Shown: positions 1-22,856, counted from the first letter of the stretch. The stretch: 64,000 bases of DNA from Zeus faber (GCA_960531495.1 OY482849.1:4980265-5044264); one strand, 5' to 3'. Numbers and translations are program-made. The notes: a model not told the origin generated them from the letters alone.

Positions 1-1
1 C

Positions 2-10029
<10,028 letters not shown>

Positions 10030-11194
10030 ATTGGGATAGGTGAAGAACGAGGCATTTAATGTCTATGACTCGCCAGCGGAAGACCATGTTTATGTTTAGA
10101 GCAGAGATGCAGATGGATGGAGACTAAAATGGCAGCCATACACAGGGGAAGTTTGCTGGTTTTTGGATTCAATCCAATTGACGTTGTACCTAACCTGCAC
10201 AGATCTATGACTACGGAGCGATTTTGAGCCTTATTATAATGCTTGTTATATATTCCCAACCTCTCAGGCTATTTTGTAATCAATATGATTGCGCCTTGCG
10301 ATAACAGAATTTTATAAATCTAATTCATTTTGGTAAAAAAAAAAAAAATATGGCTTACATTAGGTCAGCACAATCCAATGAAATGTAACATTTCTAGACC
10401 TGTAATACCCTGCTGAAAAGTTTGACCTCCATCTCGTTTGACTTTGCTTGCACGGTAAAACATTAAGCCATGTTTGAAATGCAAAAAATTCTAATATGTG
10501 ACACATTAAATAGATTGTAGTTTACTGTTTGCTTGTTGGTGCCTTTTCATTGAAGAAAAATATGCTTCTCGGTTAAATCCATGTCCCATTCATAAAGAAA
10601 GAAGTGATAAATTGTAGATTTAGGTAGAGTGTTAGTATTTCAAGGGAAATGCCAATGCATTTGCTTGTGCATTGTACAGAAAGAATCAATAATTGTATTA
10701 CTCATCTCACAGATGCACTGCCCTCAACACACACACGCGCATGCAGGGAGTGGTGATGACTGCATACACACACAAGGAGTGGTGGCTGGAAAAATTCCGC
10801 CTCTGCATTTCTCCCATCCCAGTGCAAAACACAAAGCCAAATAAAGAAACACAACCCCTAACGGAAAAGGTAGGTGCCTCTCGACAAGGAGACTCGGCGC
10901 TGATTGGATGATTTAGGGGTTGTCGTCAGGTCCAGTCGCCCCTGAACCTCACGTAAGTACTGGCCACTGCGCATGTCACTCAAGGCATTCCCAGTTAGAT
11001 ACCACATTGGCCATTTCTCGATTTGACTTGCATATACTGTATGTAGTCGCTCCAAGATCCACTAGTAAACAAACAAAACTCACTAACTCGCCCAGTTCTG
11101 AACTGATTTTCATGAAATTTAGTTTGTTATAAACGTGGGGGATTTAATATGATACTGATTGTTAATTGGAACCAAATTTCGGATTTTTACAGGA

Positions 11195-11200
<6 letters not shown>
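10030..11200 (+). other. aldh1l1 3' UTR and downstream flank
   Basis: No coding exon is seen. An AATAAA at 10840-10845 is one candidate polyadenylation signal, and several AT-rich alternatives exist upstream. The true transcript end cannot be set from sequence alone. Confidence 0.4.
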
Positions 11201-11261
<61 letters not shown>

Positions 11262-11278
11262 ACGCACACACACACACA
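11201..11278. repeat. Imperfect (CA)n microsatellite
   Basis: CA units interrupted by CAGACA and CACGCA variants; open frames through it are low-complexity and not genes. Confidence 0.95.
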
Positions 11279-13467
11279 GGCAGACTCATCACAGGCACAC
11301 ACACCACCAGCACGTGCTTTGAACACACCCACAAACATGCTCCTGATTACATCCCTCTCTTTTTCTCAAGATTCAAGAGATTCAAGACTCAAGAGGTTTA
11401 TTCGTCACATACATATTCATACTTTCCTACATATATGCAGTGAATGCAGTCAATGCAACGCACCTGGTGATTACACGCAATATGTTCTAGACTGAACACA
11501 ATAGCTACCTAAAAAATTCTACATGACTAACTAAATGATTCCTAAAACATAATGCAGTAAGTCGAATACTATAGAAAAAAATCAAATATACTGTATAGAA
11601 TAAAATAAGAACTCAAAGGTAATGCAGAGTGGGGGTACAAAATAGAATAAAGGGAATAGGCTTATGTATATGGGATAGGCTATTTATGTATATACAGTAC
11701 AGATCTGTGCATTAAAGTGGCATGTGAATAAAGTGAGGTAGTGTTTGTGAGATATACAGCACAGTATACAACAGTACGGCACAGCAATACGATAATACCA
11801 AACAACCCAGAACAGTGATACAGTATGCGGTACAGTATTCTACATACAGTACAGTTAGGTAGTGGAGCCTATGTGTGTGACCTAGTGAGGGCCACTGGTG
11901 AGGTCACTGTTGACAGTCCTCATGGCTTACAGGAAGAAGCTCCGTCTCAGTCTCTCTGTTCTTGCTGTGTGACTGCGGAGGCGCTTGCCTGACCGTAGCA
12001 GCTGGAACAGTCTGTTGTTGGGTTGATGAGGATCCTTCATGATCCTGGTGTATAAGTCCTGCAGGGAGGGTAGTTCCAGTGGTACATCACCCTCTGCAGG
12101 CCCGCCTGTCCTGAACAGTACAGTTCCCAACCAGGCAGTGATGTTGCCTGTCAGGATGCTCTCCACTGCTCCAGAGTAGAAGGACTTGAAAATCCTCACC
12201 AAGACCCGGAATTTCCTCAGCTGCCTGAAGTGGTAAAGACGCTGCCTCGCCTTTCTCACCAGAGTGCCTGTTTGTAAAGTCCATGTCAAATCCTCCGTGA
12301 TGTGGACTCCCAGGTACTTGAAGCTGCTCACCCTGTCGACAGAAGTCCCATTAATCACCAAAGGTGCGTGCGTCCTCGGTTGTAATCCACGCCTAAAGTC
12401 CACAATCAACTCCTTAGTTTTGCTGACGTTCAGGTGGAGGCTGTTATCTTGGCACCAGAGTGACAGGTCCGTCACCTCCTCGCGGTAGGCCTTCTGCTCT
12501 TGTAGTTTGTTACAGTCCGCAGCCCCTGCCACAGGCGTCTGGTGTCCCGTTGCTCCATCTGTAGCTCCACAGTCTCTCTGTATGTCCATTAGGCGTCCTT
12601 CAGCGCCCTCCGCTGATTGTATGACGCCGCTTTGTAGTTGTCCATATTTCCGGATACAAGACCGTCGTCGTAAAAGGACATGCGAGCATTCAGAGCGCAG
12701 CGGATGGATTTATCGACCCACGGTTTCTGGTTTGGAACTTTCACCGTGGGAACAATGCTGTCCACTAACGTGGCCACGAAGCTCACCGCTACTTCCGTAA
12801 ACTCGCTGACGTCACTTGAACTTGTTTGGAACATGTCCCAGTTGACGTAAGTCAGAGCGTCCTGAAGCGCAGCCTCTGATTGGTCTGTCCACCACTTCAC
12901 TTCCCTCGTCACCACCAATTCTCGCGTGATCAGAGGCCTGTAAACGGGAACCAGCGAAATCGTGGTGTGATCTGATTTCCCGAAAGCAGGGAGCAAGACG
13001 ATCTTATATCTGTTCTTGTACGCTGTGTAGCAATGGTCCAAAGTTCTTTCTCCCCTGGTGGCACACGCGATGTGTTGGTGGAAATTATGCAAAGCTTTTT
13101 AAGGTTTGCCCTGTCCCCAGTCACCACCACAGCTGCATCGGGATGTTTGTTTTGAACAACACATCATACAGGTCAGACAGTGCTGTGTTGGTGTCCGCTT
13201 GCGCTGGAATATAAATGGCTGTGATGATGACCGTACTGAATTCCTGAGGGAGATAAAATGGACGCCATAAGATGGTCAGCTGTTTCAGGTTCAGCGAGCA
13301 GGAGCGGGAGAGAGTCCTGCTGTTGTTGGGGGGGCACCAGCGGTTGTTACCATGAGGCATACGCCTCCACCCTTTGATTCCTCCGACTCCCCCGATCTGT
13401 TGTCGCGGAACACGGACAAAGACTCGGCTGGACGAATGGCTTCATCCGGCACCAGTGGGTTCAGCCA

Positions 13468-13667
13468 NNNNNNNNNNNNNNNNNNNNNNNNNNNNNNNNN
13501 NNNNNNNNNNNNNNNNNNNNNNNNNNNNNNNNNNNNNNNNNNNNNNNNNNNNNNNNNNNNNNNNNNNNNNNNNNNNNNNNNNNNNNNNNNNNNNNNNNNN
13601 NNNNNNNNNNNNNNNNNNNNNNNNNNNNNNNNNNNNNNNNNNNNNNNNNNNNNNNNNNNNNNNNNNN
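13468..13667. other. Assembly gap, 200 N
   Basis: A run of exactly 200 undetermined bases inside the LINE. The sequence before the gap ends at the same LINE position that is reached again at 14428, so the gap joins overlapping copies. Confidence 0.99.
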
Positions 13668-14428
13668 CACCGTGGGAACAACTGCTGTCCACTACACGTG
13701 GCCACGAGCTCACCGCTACTTCCGTAAGACTCGCTGACGTCACTTGGAACTTGTTTGAGAACAGTGTCCCAGTTGACGTAAGTCAGAGCGTCCTGAAGCG
13801 CAGCAGCTCTGATTGGTCTGTCCACCACTTCACTTCCCTCGTCACCACCAATTCTCGCGTGATCAGAGGCCTGTAAACGGGAACCAGCGAAATCGTGGTG
13901 TGATCTGATTTCCCGCAAGCAGGGAGCAAGACGATCTTATATCTGTTCTTGTACGCTGTGTAGCAATGGTCCAAAGGTTCTTTCTCCGCTCTGGTGGCAC
14001 GACGCGATGTGTTGGTGGAAATTATAGCAAAGGCTTTTTAAGGTTTGCCCGTGTCACCTAGTCACCACCACAGCTGCATCGGGATGTATGTTCTTGAACA
14101 ACACATCATACAGGTCAGACAGTGCATGTGTTGGTGTCCGCTTGCGCTTGGAATATAAATGGCTGTGATGATGACCGTACTGAATTCCTGAGGGAGATAA
14201 AATGGACGCCATAAGATGGTCAGCTGTTTCAGGTTCAGCGAGCAGGAGCGGTGGAGAGAGTCCCTGCTGTTGTTGGGGAGGGGCACCGCAGCGGTTTGAT
14301 TACCATGAGGCGATACGCCTCCACTCCTTTGATTCCTCGCGACTCCCTCCGATCTTTTGTCGCGGAACAACGAGACAAAGACTCGGCTGGACGAATGGCT
14401 TCATCCGGCACCAGTGGAGGTTCAGCCA
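13668..14428. repeat. Near-identical second copy of 12742-13467
   Basis: Begins CACCGTGGGAACA as at 12742 and follows the first copy base for base, apart from many single-base insertions (761 bases against 726). See findings for why an assembly artefact is likely. Confidence 0.9.
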
Positions 14429-14934
14429 TGTCTCCGTCAGGCAGAGGACGCAACAGTTTCTCGTATTCCATTAGAATTTAATCCTCGCTCGAGATAGTTC
14501 ATCCATCCCAGAGACTGCACTTTTGGAAAGAAGAATGCTTTGCGCAGAGGTGGACGGTAAGGTTGCGTCCTCATTCTGACCCAAATGTCACCGCTCGTTT
14601 ACCACGGTGCTTGTCTCCGTGTGCCCGCTCTGTAACAGCGGCATCCATTTTTGTTGTTGCTTGTTGTAGAGAGTGATGGCGCGTAAAAATTTCGAATCGT
14701 CGCACTCTAGAGTTCCACGGATAAAAAGTCCCAAAGTGAGTTCGTTGCAGGTAAGTTTTTATATCCACGAGTGCATCGGCGGCCATAAGAGATCACACTG
14801 CCGATGCTTTTTTGGTGGACATTATGATTTAAAAACGGAAAACAATCAACTAAAAACAACAACTATAAAGTCGGCGCAGGCAACCGCAAGGGGTGGCGCC
14901 TTACACTATCGCCACTCTATTCTCCCTCATTTAC

Positions 14935-15235
14935 TGCCATAGCTATCACAGGAAGAGACCACGCGTCAAATTGCTGTTCCAATTTTCCTGGACTTTACTC
15001 TGTTTTGTCAATAAATGTCATCTGATGTTTCTATGTCTTATGTTTTTCATGTACAGTACATGTTGATGTTGATGATGACATGATTATTCATTGTTTATAG
15101 ACCAAAACATTGTAAGATCGTTCTCACGAAGAGGGGGATTGGGTGGTGGTTCTGTCTTGTCATCCCACAGATCGTCACACAGGACAGAGTTGTTGAAAGC
15201 AAGTTCTTGAAGATTAAAGAATGAATAAAAGAGTG
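14935..15235. repeat. Unclassified dispersed repeat, copy 1
   Basis: Shares a long interrupted match with 22903-23237. Shared strings include TAGCTATCACAGGAAGAG, TTGCTGTTCCAATTTTC, AGAGGGGGATTGG and ACAGAGTTGTTGAA. No coding domain is seen; it could be an LTR or a non-autonomous element. Confidence 0.75.
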
Positions 15236-17700
15236 TCGTTGCTGGTGGAGTCCTGGTGCGCGTGCGGTGTGGTGTGTGGGTCTCCAACAAGCTTGGAGCA
15301 CGGCAACTAAAGTCTGAACAAACTTTGAAATTAGGCCTTGTAGATCTAATGAGTCAAGATTCATTAACTGGACCAGATTTTGGTATACTGATAAGGTGAA
15401 ATCAGTGGAAGTTACGGAGTAAATACAACGAAACCCAGAAGTCATGCTCAAACCCCATCGGCTTACAGAACCCGGAACCAAAAAACAGCCCGTGTTGGAA
15501 CAGCATGATATAAAGGTATGTTACAATGGCTAGAATGCATAATCTGTGTGGTATTTTCTGCAAAAATAATTCAAATACATGTTTTGGGGACTATACTACA
15601 TTACTATATCTATTATATATTACTATATTAACTTGGTGAAATGGGGCATTATAGGTCTCCTTTAACATGGTGTATTTTGTTTCAAAGTGACTTTCTCTTG
15701 TAACGGTTGCAGCACGGAGCCCGTTTTCACTGTTATTCCAAAATTATATCACCTCCTGGCCAATCCAGTTGGTAAATGGGACAGTGCCCGTGCTACTGGA
15801 AAAAGGGCATTAGGTTAGGGTACAGTAGAGTTATTTGAGAGTCGTATTATGCTGCTGGCAGGCTTGAAGTTAGACACTTTTTTTGTCTTCATAGCCTATG
15901 TATGTAACAGTAAAACATCAGCAGCAGCACAATAAAAATACCAAAATATTCCTCCGGGTAAATGTACAGCATAGTAGCAATGCTCGATTTATTTCTCTTC
16001 TTCCTGTAGGACAAGTACCCCTTTATAAGTAGTGCTACTGTATGGCAGCGTCTCGGTGGTGCTGTACAAAGAAACTGGGAGATAAAGTCATCCTACCTCA
16101 AATTCTTTCCATGCCCCACTGGACAGAGAAGCAGCTGTCCATAACCTCCATGAAGCCAGCGACACGGTGGACCAAGACGGCTGGGAATACATGATGGACC
16201 TATTTATGTTCAAATTCAAATTTGAGTCAGTTTGTGTCTCTTTTGAGGAGCACAGTTTAATTAAGAGGCTGAATTTAGTGAAAAATATTGACATGATGGA
16301 AAATATTGCTTCAGCAAAGCCTTGAGTTGTTAACCAACTGTTTTTCAGATTTAATTTTTTTTTCTTTAAAATACAATTAGTTGCTCTATATATTAACTGT
16401 ATTTGTTTTTTTTCTATTATTCTATGAAATGCAGTGCATTGTAACATAATATATTGACTAGATACCAGTATGTAAAGAATAATTTAATAATAAATTATTA
16501 AAATAAATAATACAATAAATAGATAATATTAAATAATCAATTTAAATACACTAGAATATAGAAAATATAAAGATATGCATGTGACTTGGGGACAAAAAAT
16601 ATTTACTTTATCTGCATTATATGGACAGTATATACTGTATGTGCGCAGTAGTACCAAATGGCACATGTGTTATAAAAAGGTATATTTAAAATGTATTCAT
16701 GCATTTAATTAGTGGAAAGTCGTTTTAAATATTATTAGCCTCCAAAACAGTATTTGAGTACAGATTTGTATTTGTACTTCTTGCAGTCGTCCAGAGGATG
16801 GTGCTGTTCACCTCATTAGGATGTCCATACCCTCCGCCCTTCGGGTGTCCAGCCCACCCCGCCACACTCCGCGTGCTGCAGCCAGGGGCTGTGGCGTGGA
16901 TCTCCCGAATCGGTGAATCGCACTCACCAAGGCAGGGACTGTAAGAGACGGAGTAGCACCGCCTGTTGTGGCTAATGTTAATAACCTGCACTCGTTAAAA
17001 CACGTTGCGCCCCAGCTCTGGTAAGACGGCACTAGATGGCGCTGCAGCGCAGTTAAACAAGTGGTTGAGCAATAGACAGTTTTAATGCTGTAATTGGGGG
17101 CATGATTGTTGCACTATTCTGCTTAATTATTCTAGGTCAAATGAATGCAAAGACATTATACTGTAAGCATTGGTTTATTGTATTGTGCAATATTCAAATA
17201 GATCATTTTGAATATGTTATACAGTTTTGTTTATTATTTATTTTGTACAGATTTACAGTAAGACAAATACAGGTCCTGTCCTTACTATTCAATTACCAAG
17301 GGTTCTCACAGTTGATCGTTTTGCAATAGTGTTAGGTTCGGGCCTTAGTTTCCTTTGATGCCGAGCTGACCGAGAGATACCTACAGATAATCCTAGACAA
17401 TTGGATAAAGAACTCACCTTCACACTCACCCTTCTCCATCCCATCCATACTGCCCCAACCATACTGTTCATACTCCTTCACTCTACCTTTGTGGTAAGAC
17501 TGCCTACACCACACTATCACATCCTGAAAAGACTGCCCCCATCCATTCCATTGACTCTACCTGCGTGGTAAGACGTATGCATGACATCCCACTTCGCATG
17601 TGCAACGAATGTTCTGACAACACTGTATCCTGTGCACTTCAAGCTGTATACAATCATGTCAAGGGGTATGAATGGTTCTTGTACAGATTGAATGATCTGA
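15236..17700. other. Intergenic stretch without a recognised gene
   Basis: AT-rich spacer. 16800-17050 is more GC-rich and repeat-like but unassigned. 16004-16230 has two short coding-like frames in different phases after a CTTCCTGTAG acceptor-like site, with no family recognised. Confidence 0.4.
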
Positions 17701-17704
17701 TAAT

Positions 17705-17915
17705 CCATACCTACCTAATTAGTATTTGATACCGACCTTATTTATAAAATAATAATTACCTATAATTAATACCAACCATATTAATAAAATAATAATAATT
17801 TGCTATAATTTATACCTACATTATTGATAAAATAAGAATTACCTATAATTTATACCTACCTAATTGATAAAATAATATTTACTTACATTGATACCCACAT
17901 AATTGGTTATTTATA
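17705..17915. repeat. Degenerate minisatellite, about 50-55-bp units
   Basis: Repeated modules of the form TTGATAAAATAA...TTACCTATAATTTATACCTACC occur about four times with drift. Read by eye; exact period not computed. Confidence 0.65.
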
Positions 17916-18469
17916 CCTACCTATTCACTACCTGGTTTGACACACATACCTGTGTGTGACAAATACCTGAAATTATACTTGAATGCAATGATGTGAAGGT
18001 TCAGTAGAAGAGCAGTAGACGGTTATACCAATCAGGTATTATACTCAGCAGATAGAAATCAGAAGGATATTTATCTTTGTAAGGGTTTTATTTTGACAGT
18101 GCATTTAGTGTTTTCATGTCTATTTATACTGTTTATTTCTGTTTTTACAGTATATGGTACCAAGTTAGGCTTATCTGGTCTCAAGTATCATTCACTGGTT
18201 ATCAGTCACTACTACCTCCTATCAAAATTCTAGAATCTTCTGATAGTCTAGTCCATCAGCTGAATGCAATACTATTCAGCTGCTGGATCTTCTCTGCCTG
18301 CTTTAAAGGGGACCTATTATGTGAACTTTGTCAGTGCTTGTGCACCTACATTTGGGTCTTGGATGGGCCTACTTCCACACAAAGGTGTTCTGTGATATCG
18401 AGCACCAAGAAGTTAGTTGCAGATCCTTTACAGTAAGTCCTGTAAATTGGGAGGTGGGGCCCCCATGGA

Positions 18470-18900
18470 TCAGGCTTGTTTTTCCAGCACATCCCGCAGA
18501 TACTCGATCGGATTGAGATCTGGGGAATTTGGAGGCCAAGTCAACACCATAAACTGTTTGTTGAGATCCTCAAACCATTCCTGAACAATTCTTGCAGTGT
18601 GGCAGAGCGCATGTACTTGGCCTGCAAAAATGTTTAGGTAGGTGGTATGTGTCAAAGTAACCACATGAATGCTAGTACCCAAGGTTTCCCAGCAGAACAT
18701 TGCCCAGAGCATCACATAGCCTTCACCGGCTTGCTTCTTCCCATAGTGCATCCTGGTGCCATTTCTTCCCCAAGTAAACAAAGTTAACCTGCCATCCACA
18801 TGATGTAACAGAAACCATGATTCATCAGACTCGGCCACCTTCTTCCATCTGTCCATGGTCCAGTTCTGAAGTTCACATACCCATTGTAGCCGCTTTCAGT
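18470..18900 (-). mobile_element. Tc1/mariner transposase relic
   Basis: The minus frame 18470-18856 encodes the C-terminal half of a Tc1-type DDE transposase: DESWFLLHHVDGRL around an Asp of the catalytic core and [20 protein letters not shown] at its end. The N-terminal HTH half is missing. It is closely related to the degraded element at 51478-52306. No ends were found. Confidence 0.8.
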
Positions 18901-19149
18901 GGTGGGGAGGGTTTGGCACTTCACAAATGGTCTGGAGAGGGAATTATAACTTTGCAGTATGCCTCACTTTCAGTTGCAGGAGCAGCCCAAAAATCTTTTA
19001 CTCACTCTCCAAAGCATTGTGCTGGATCCTTGACCATAGTAACAAAATCCTGTACCTCGTTCATTTCTGAGACGATTTCCTGGTCATGGCACCATCATCA
19101 TCTCCTCCCAGTCACGACATCAACACAATCTCCTCACTCCTCAACAAGC

Positions 19150-20098
19150 TTTGAGTACCATTTGCATTGCATAAGACAGAAGGACCCTTCACCTCTTTAA
19201 AGTTCCTTGGCATCACACTCGATTCCATCTCTTCCAAGCTTCCTTGCCGAAAGAGAAATTACACTGGATCACACTGTTTCTGGAGTCAGGAATCGCCACG
19301 CAAAACCATCCTCGTTCAAACCAACAACACTGCTGTGGTCGAAATCATCAACCGGGGACCTTCCCGTTCCCTGGACATCATGCAATTCATGTACCACCTC
19401 ACTTGGATCTCTGTTTCATGCAACTTCATCTTGCGTGCTGCCCATATTCACGCTTTTCATAATTCCATTGCTGACTCTCTTTCTCGCTTCATGTTTCCAT
19501 CATCAACAGCCTCGCTTCTCGAACCCTCTCGTCTTACATGACGGCTTGGAACTGTTTCAACACGTTCCACACCACGTTCCGGATACCCTTCCCCTCTCCT
19601 GATTATATCACAATCTATAGCTTAATTTTGTATGCCCATTCCTCTCTCGCCATTCATACTTCCACTATTCAAGTATACCTTTGCGGCATTCATTTGTTCA
19701 AGTCCACATCCCCATGCTCCTCAAAGGTCTCCAATGACAGGAACCTCGACTTCCTTCCAAACGCTCTTCGCTCACTGCCAACCTACTAGACTGATGTATA
19801 CTTACCCTTCATTCAGGTATCTAACGCATTCAAGACCTTGGAATTCAGCAAATCCAACCAGATGGGTCATACCACTTTCGTATTTCTGTTCCGTCTTGAT
19901 TCCTATAGACCCTTTTCCACCCCTCTTAAATTTGATTCATTACAGGTATTCTGTCAATACCGTCACTTCAGAGACATTCTAATCAAGTCTTCCATCTCAC
20001 CCAAACTGTACTCTGGCCACTCTCTTTGCATCAATGCAGCTTCATCCACTTTCCACCAAAGTATTTCAGAGCACACCATCCAGATCCTAGGACACTAG
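19150..20098 (+). mobile_element. DIRS-type (tyrosine-recombinase) retrotransposon fragment
   Basis: A plus-strand relic in several frames. 19167-19541 encodes the end of a reverse transcriptase/RNase H region (KFLGITLDSI, QTNNTAVVEIINRGPSRS, HNSIADSLSRF). 19538-19789 resembles the N-terminal part of a tyrosine recombinase (TIQVYLCGIHLF). 19838-20098 resembles its C-terminal catalytic part (YSGHSLCINAASS...IQILGH). RNase H followed by a tyrosine recombinase is the DIRS-type arrangement. Frameshifts separate the parts, the middle of the recombinase is short, and the HxxR arginine reads Cys. It is inactive. Confidence 0.7.
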
Positions 20099-20268
20099 TC
20101 CTCCCAAGCTTAACACAGATCCATCCGCACCGACCTCCAAGATCTTCGACAAGCCCGACACTCTTTTTGTTGTGGTGTGATCTCTAACTTGCAAATTTAG
20201 CATTGTTTAGAATTGAAGGGCCTGACGAGGATACAGAAGTCCAGGTCTAAATAAGAACAGCTAGAAAA

Positions 20269-20270
<2 letters not shown>

Positions 20271-20301
<31 letters not shown>
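20271..20301. repeat. (CA)n microsatellite
   Basis: About 15 CA units directly upstream of the Tc1 element starting at 20313. Confidence 0.95.
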
Positions 20302-20304
<3 letters not shown>

Positions 20305-20312
20305 TAGATATA

Positions 20313-21445
20313 CACTCACTGAGCACTTTATTAGGAACACTCTTCTGATACTGTGTAGGGCCTCCCTTTGCTCTCAAAACAGCCTCAATTCTTCTTGGAT
20401 TCCACAAACTCCTTTGAGATTCTGGTCCATGTTGACATGATTGCATCACACAATTCCTGCAGATTTGTCAAGTGTACATTCAGGCTGCAAATCTCCCGTT
20501 CTATCACATCCGAAAGGTGTTCTATTGGATTCAGATCTGGTGACTGGGAAGGCCACTGAAGAATATTGAACTCATTGTCATGTTCATGAAACCAGTTTGA
20601 GATTACTTTTGCTTTATGACATGGTGCGTTATCATCTAGGAATTAGCCATTAGAAGATGGGTAAATTGTGGCCATGAAGGGATGCATATAGTCAGCAACA
20701 ATACTCAAATAGGCTGTGGGATTCAAGCCATGATTAATTGGTATTAACGGGCCTAAAGTGTGCCAAGAAACCCAGCCTGGACTGTTGATGCAAGGCAGGT
20801 TGGGTCCATGGATTCATGCTGTTGGCACCAAATTCTGATCCTACCATTTGTGTGCCTCCACAGAAATCGATATTCATCGCACCAGGCTACATTTTTCCAG
20901 TCTTCAACTGTCCAGTTTTGGTGAGCCTGTGCCCACTGCAGCCTCAGCTTTCTGTTCTTGGCTGACAGAAGTGGAAGTGGTCTTCTGCTGTTAGAGCCCA
21001 TCCTCCTCAAGGTTCAACATGTTGTGCATTCTGAGAAGTTTTTCTGCTCACCACAATTCTACAGAGTAACCGTAGCCTTTCCATCAGCTCGAACCAGTCT
21101 AGCCATTCTCTGTTTACCTCTCTCATCAACAAGGCTATTCTGTCCGCACAACTGCCGCTCACTGGATGTTTTTTGTTTTTCACACCATTCTAAGTAAACA
21201 GTTGTGTGAAAATCCCAGGAGATCAGCAGTTACAGAAATACTCAAACCAGCCTGTCTGGCAACAACAATCATGCCACTGTCGAAAACATTGAGATCAAAT
21301 TTCATTACATTGAAACATTAACTGAAGCTGCTGACCTGTATCTGCATGATTTTAGGCATTGCACTGTTGTCACACAATTGGCTGATTAGATAATCGCATG
21401 AATAAGTAGGTGTACAGGTGTTCCTAATAAAGAGCTCAGTGAGTG
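20313..21445 (-). mobile_element. Tc1-like DNA transposon with both ends, transposase decayed
   Basis: Starts CACTCACTGAGCACTTTATT and ends with the near-perfect inverted copy AATAAAGAGCTCAGTGAGTG, flanked on both sides by TA, the Tc1 target. The length of 1.13 kb is near family size. The minus-strand transposase survives only in pieces (20753-21010: WTVEDWKNVAWCDEYRF with the core Asp region), with stops and frameshifts elsewhere. Confidence 0.9.
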
Positions 21446-22075
21446 TATGTACATACACAGAATACAGTTGTGGCCGAAAATATTGGCACCCTTTCATTTT
21501 TTCAGAGAACACACCATTTTGTGCTTATGCGTGTGCTTCACCTCCGCTGCTACACCTCCATCCTAGAGAAATCACTGACCTAGCATCTAGAGGATTTTGT
21601 ATTATTTTCTTCCATGATTGCATTAGCTGGAAATCCTTGTTCCACCCAAGTGGCGCTCCATGCCATAGACCCTGCTTTGAGCACTTTGGCCCGTTGCTAC
21701 GGTATGTGAACGTTGCCGCCATATTGTAACGGGTGAGACTGGGCTGTACACAAATACAAGTAAACTGGTGGTCTGTGGATAGAAATTACAATAATCTTTA
21801 CATTTCTCAACTGATTTCAATGAGTCATTTTTATATTCAATTATATGATAAGTATACAGTATATATTATAACTGGGCCACGAGAGGGATCCACAGGCTGG
21901 GTCCAAGGTCCAAGAGAGCCCACTGGAGTTCTCCAGCGCCGCCTCAATGCACCACATCACGTTAGAAGAAGTGAATGAGTTTTTTTATTATGATCTACCT
22001 GGAGTAGCAAAAACATTTCAAATTTTTTTTTTCTACTCCACGTAGAAAAAAGAGGCTGCCTGGGTACCTGTTCTC

Positions 22076-22500
22076 TGGCGCAATCGTCACTGGGGGGCCG
22101 GGCTGTGGGTAGGGGGCTGTATGCTGCCCTCTGTTCTGTGGGCTGCATGTACGGTGGCAGGCCCCAAGCAGCAGCCTGCTTGGGGCACAGAGTGGGGTGG
22201 TATGGCGGGGTCACATTGTGGGCCGCTCAGTGCCTGGTTGGTCACTGTGGGTTGGGTGCCTCCGGATACGAGGGTGGGGGTGGGGTCCGTGCTGGTGCAC
22301 GGTTGAGTCCGGAGTGGGGTCTGCGTGGCCACTGCCCGGCCTACTGCACCTCTGCGTTGATCTGGTTGTGGTTGGCCTATCTCTCCCAGTGCCAGAACTC
22401 AAACTCAGTACATACACCACACTATAGGCCGAGGGTTTGCGGGACTGGTGCGGGGCAAGCTATGTGGGTAGGGATGTTGTGGGCGACTGGGATCTTGCCA
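22076..22500. other. GC-rich, G-skewed block, unassigned
   Basis: Long open frames on both strands come from base composition (GGGCTGTGGG-like words), not from a recognisable protein. It may be part of a repeat that continues to the CA tract at 22857. No promoter or gene is supported. Confidence 0.35.
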
Positions 22501-22855
22501 GTCACACTCCTGCCCCAATGTGCTTCTCGTCCCTCCTACAATTTTAATACCATTCATATTAGCTTAGAACACATACACTCTCACAGAAATCATACACCGA
22601 ACAACACTCTACCAGACCAGGGTCTGTGGCAATTTTAATTGCAATTCCCAACTGGGCTTCTGGTTTCTCTTAGGGCTGGCGGGTTTTCTGTGGCTGCAGG
22701 GCACGGTGCTCGGGCTTTCCTGCAGTTCTGGAGTGTCTATACAGCTGCAGGACTCGGGTGGCTTCAGGGCCTTTTCTGCTGCTTGGAGGCGCTACAATAT
22801 AATTCCGACCTCATACACCAAACCAATTGGGACAAGTCCCGTACACTCACCCCTT

Positions 22856-22856
<1 letters not shown>

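Larger units (their letters stand above)
11370..14470 (-). mobile_element. L2/Rex1-like LINE, degenerate, interrupted by an assembly gap
   Basis: Minus-strand pieces of one non-LTR retrotransposon. 13121-13360 is endonuclease-like (TAIYIPAQADTNTAL). 12589-13092 is the linker after the endonuclease (TLDHCYTAYKNRYK, LPAFGKSDHTT). 11927-12589 is the end of the reverse transcriptase region with the fish L2/Rex1 pattern (SLHLNVSKTKELIVDFRR, SFKYLGVHITEDLTW, RTERLRRSFF). The catalytic YADD part is not seen, so it is deleted or rearranged. The 3' end near 11370-11400 has TTGAATCT-like units and a TTTATT run. From 12742 the sequence is repeated after the gap (13668-14428). The clade assignment is from memory of family patterns. 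Confidence 0.8.

Noticed and set aside
12742..14428. Biological tandem duplication of the LINE
   Set aside because: The two copies differ mainly by single-base insertions and meet at an N gap, which indicates an assembly overlap.
16004..16230. Acceptor-like site followed by coding-like codons (DKYPFISSATVW, then WEYMMDLFM in another frame)
   Set aside because: Two frames are needed, no protein family was recognised and no partner exon was found.
22076..22640. 177-codon plus-strand frame and overlapping minus frames
   Set aside because: Open because of G-skewed composition; Gly/Trp-rich product resembles no protein.
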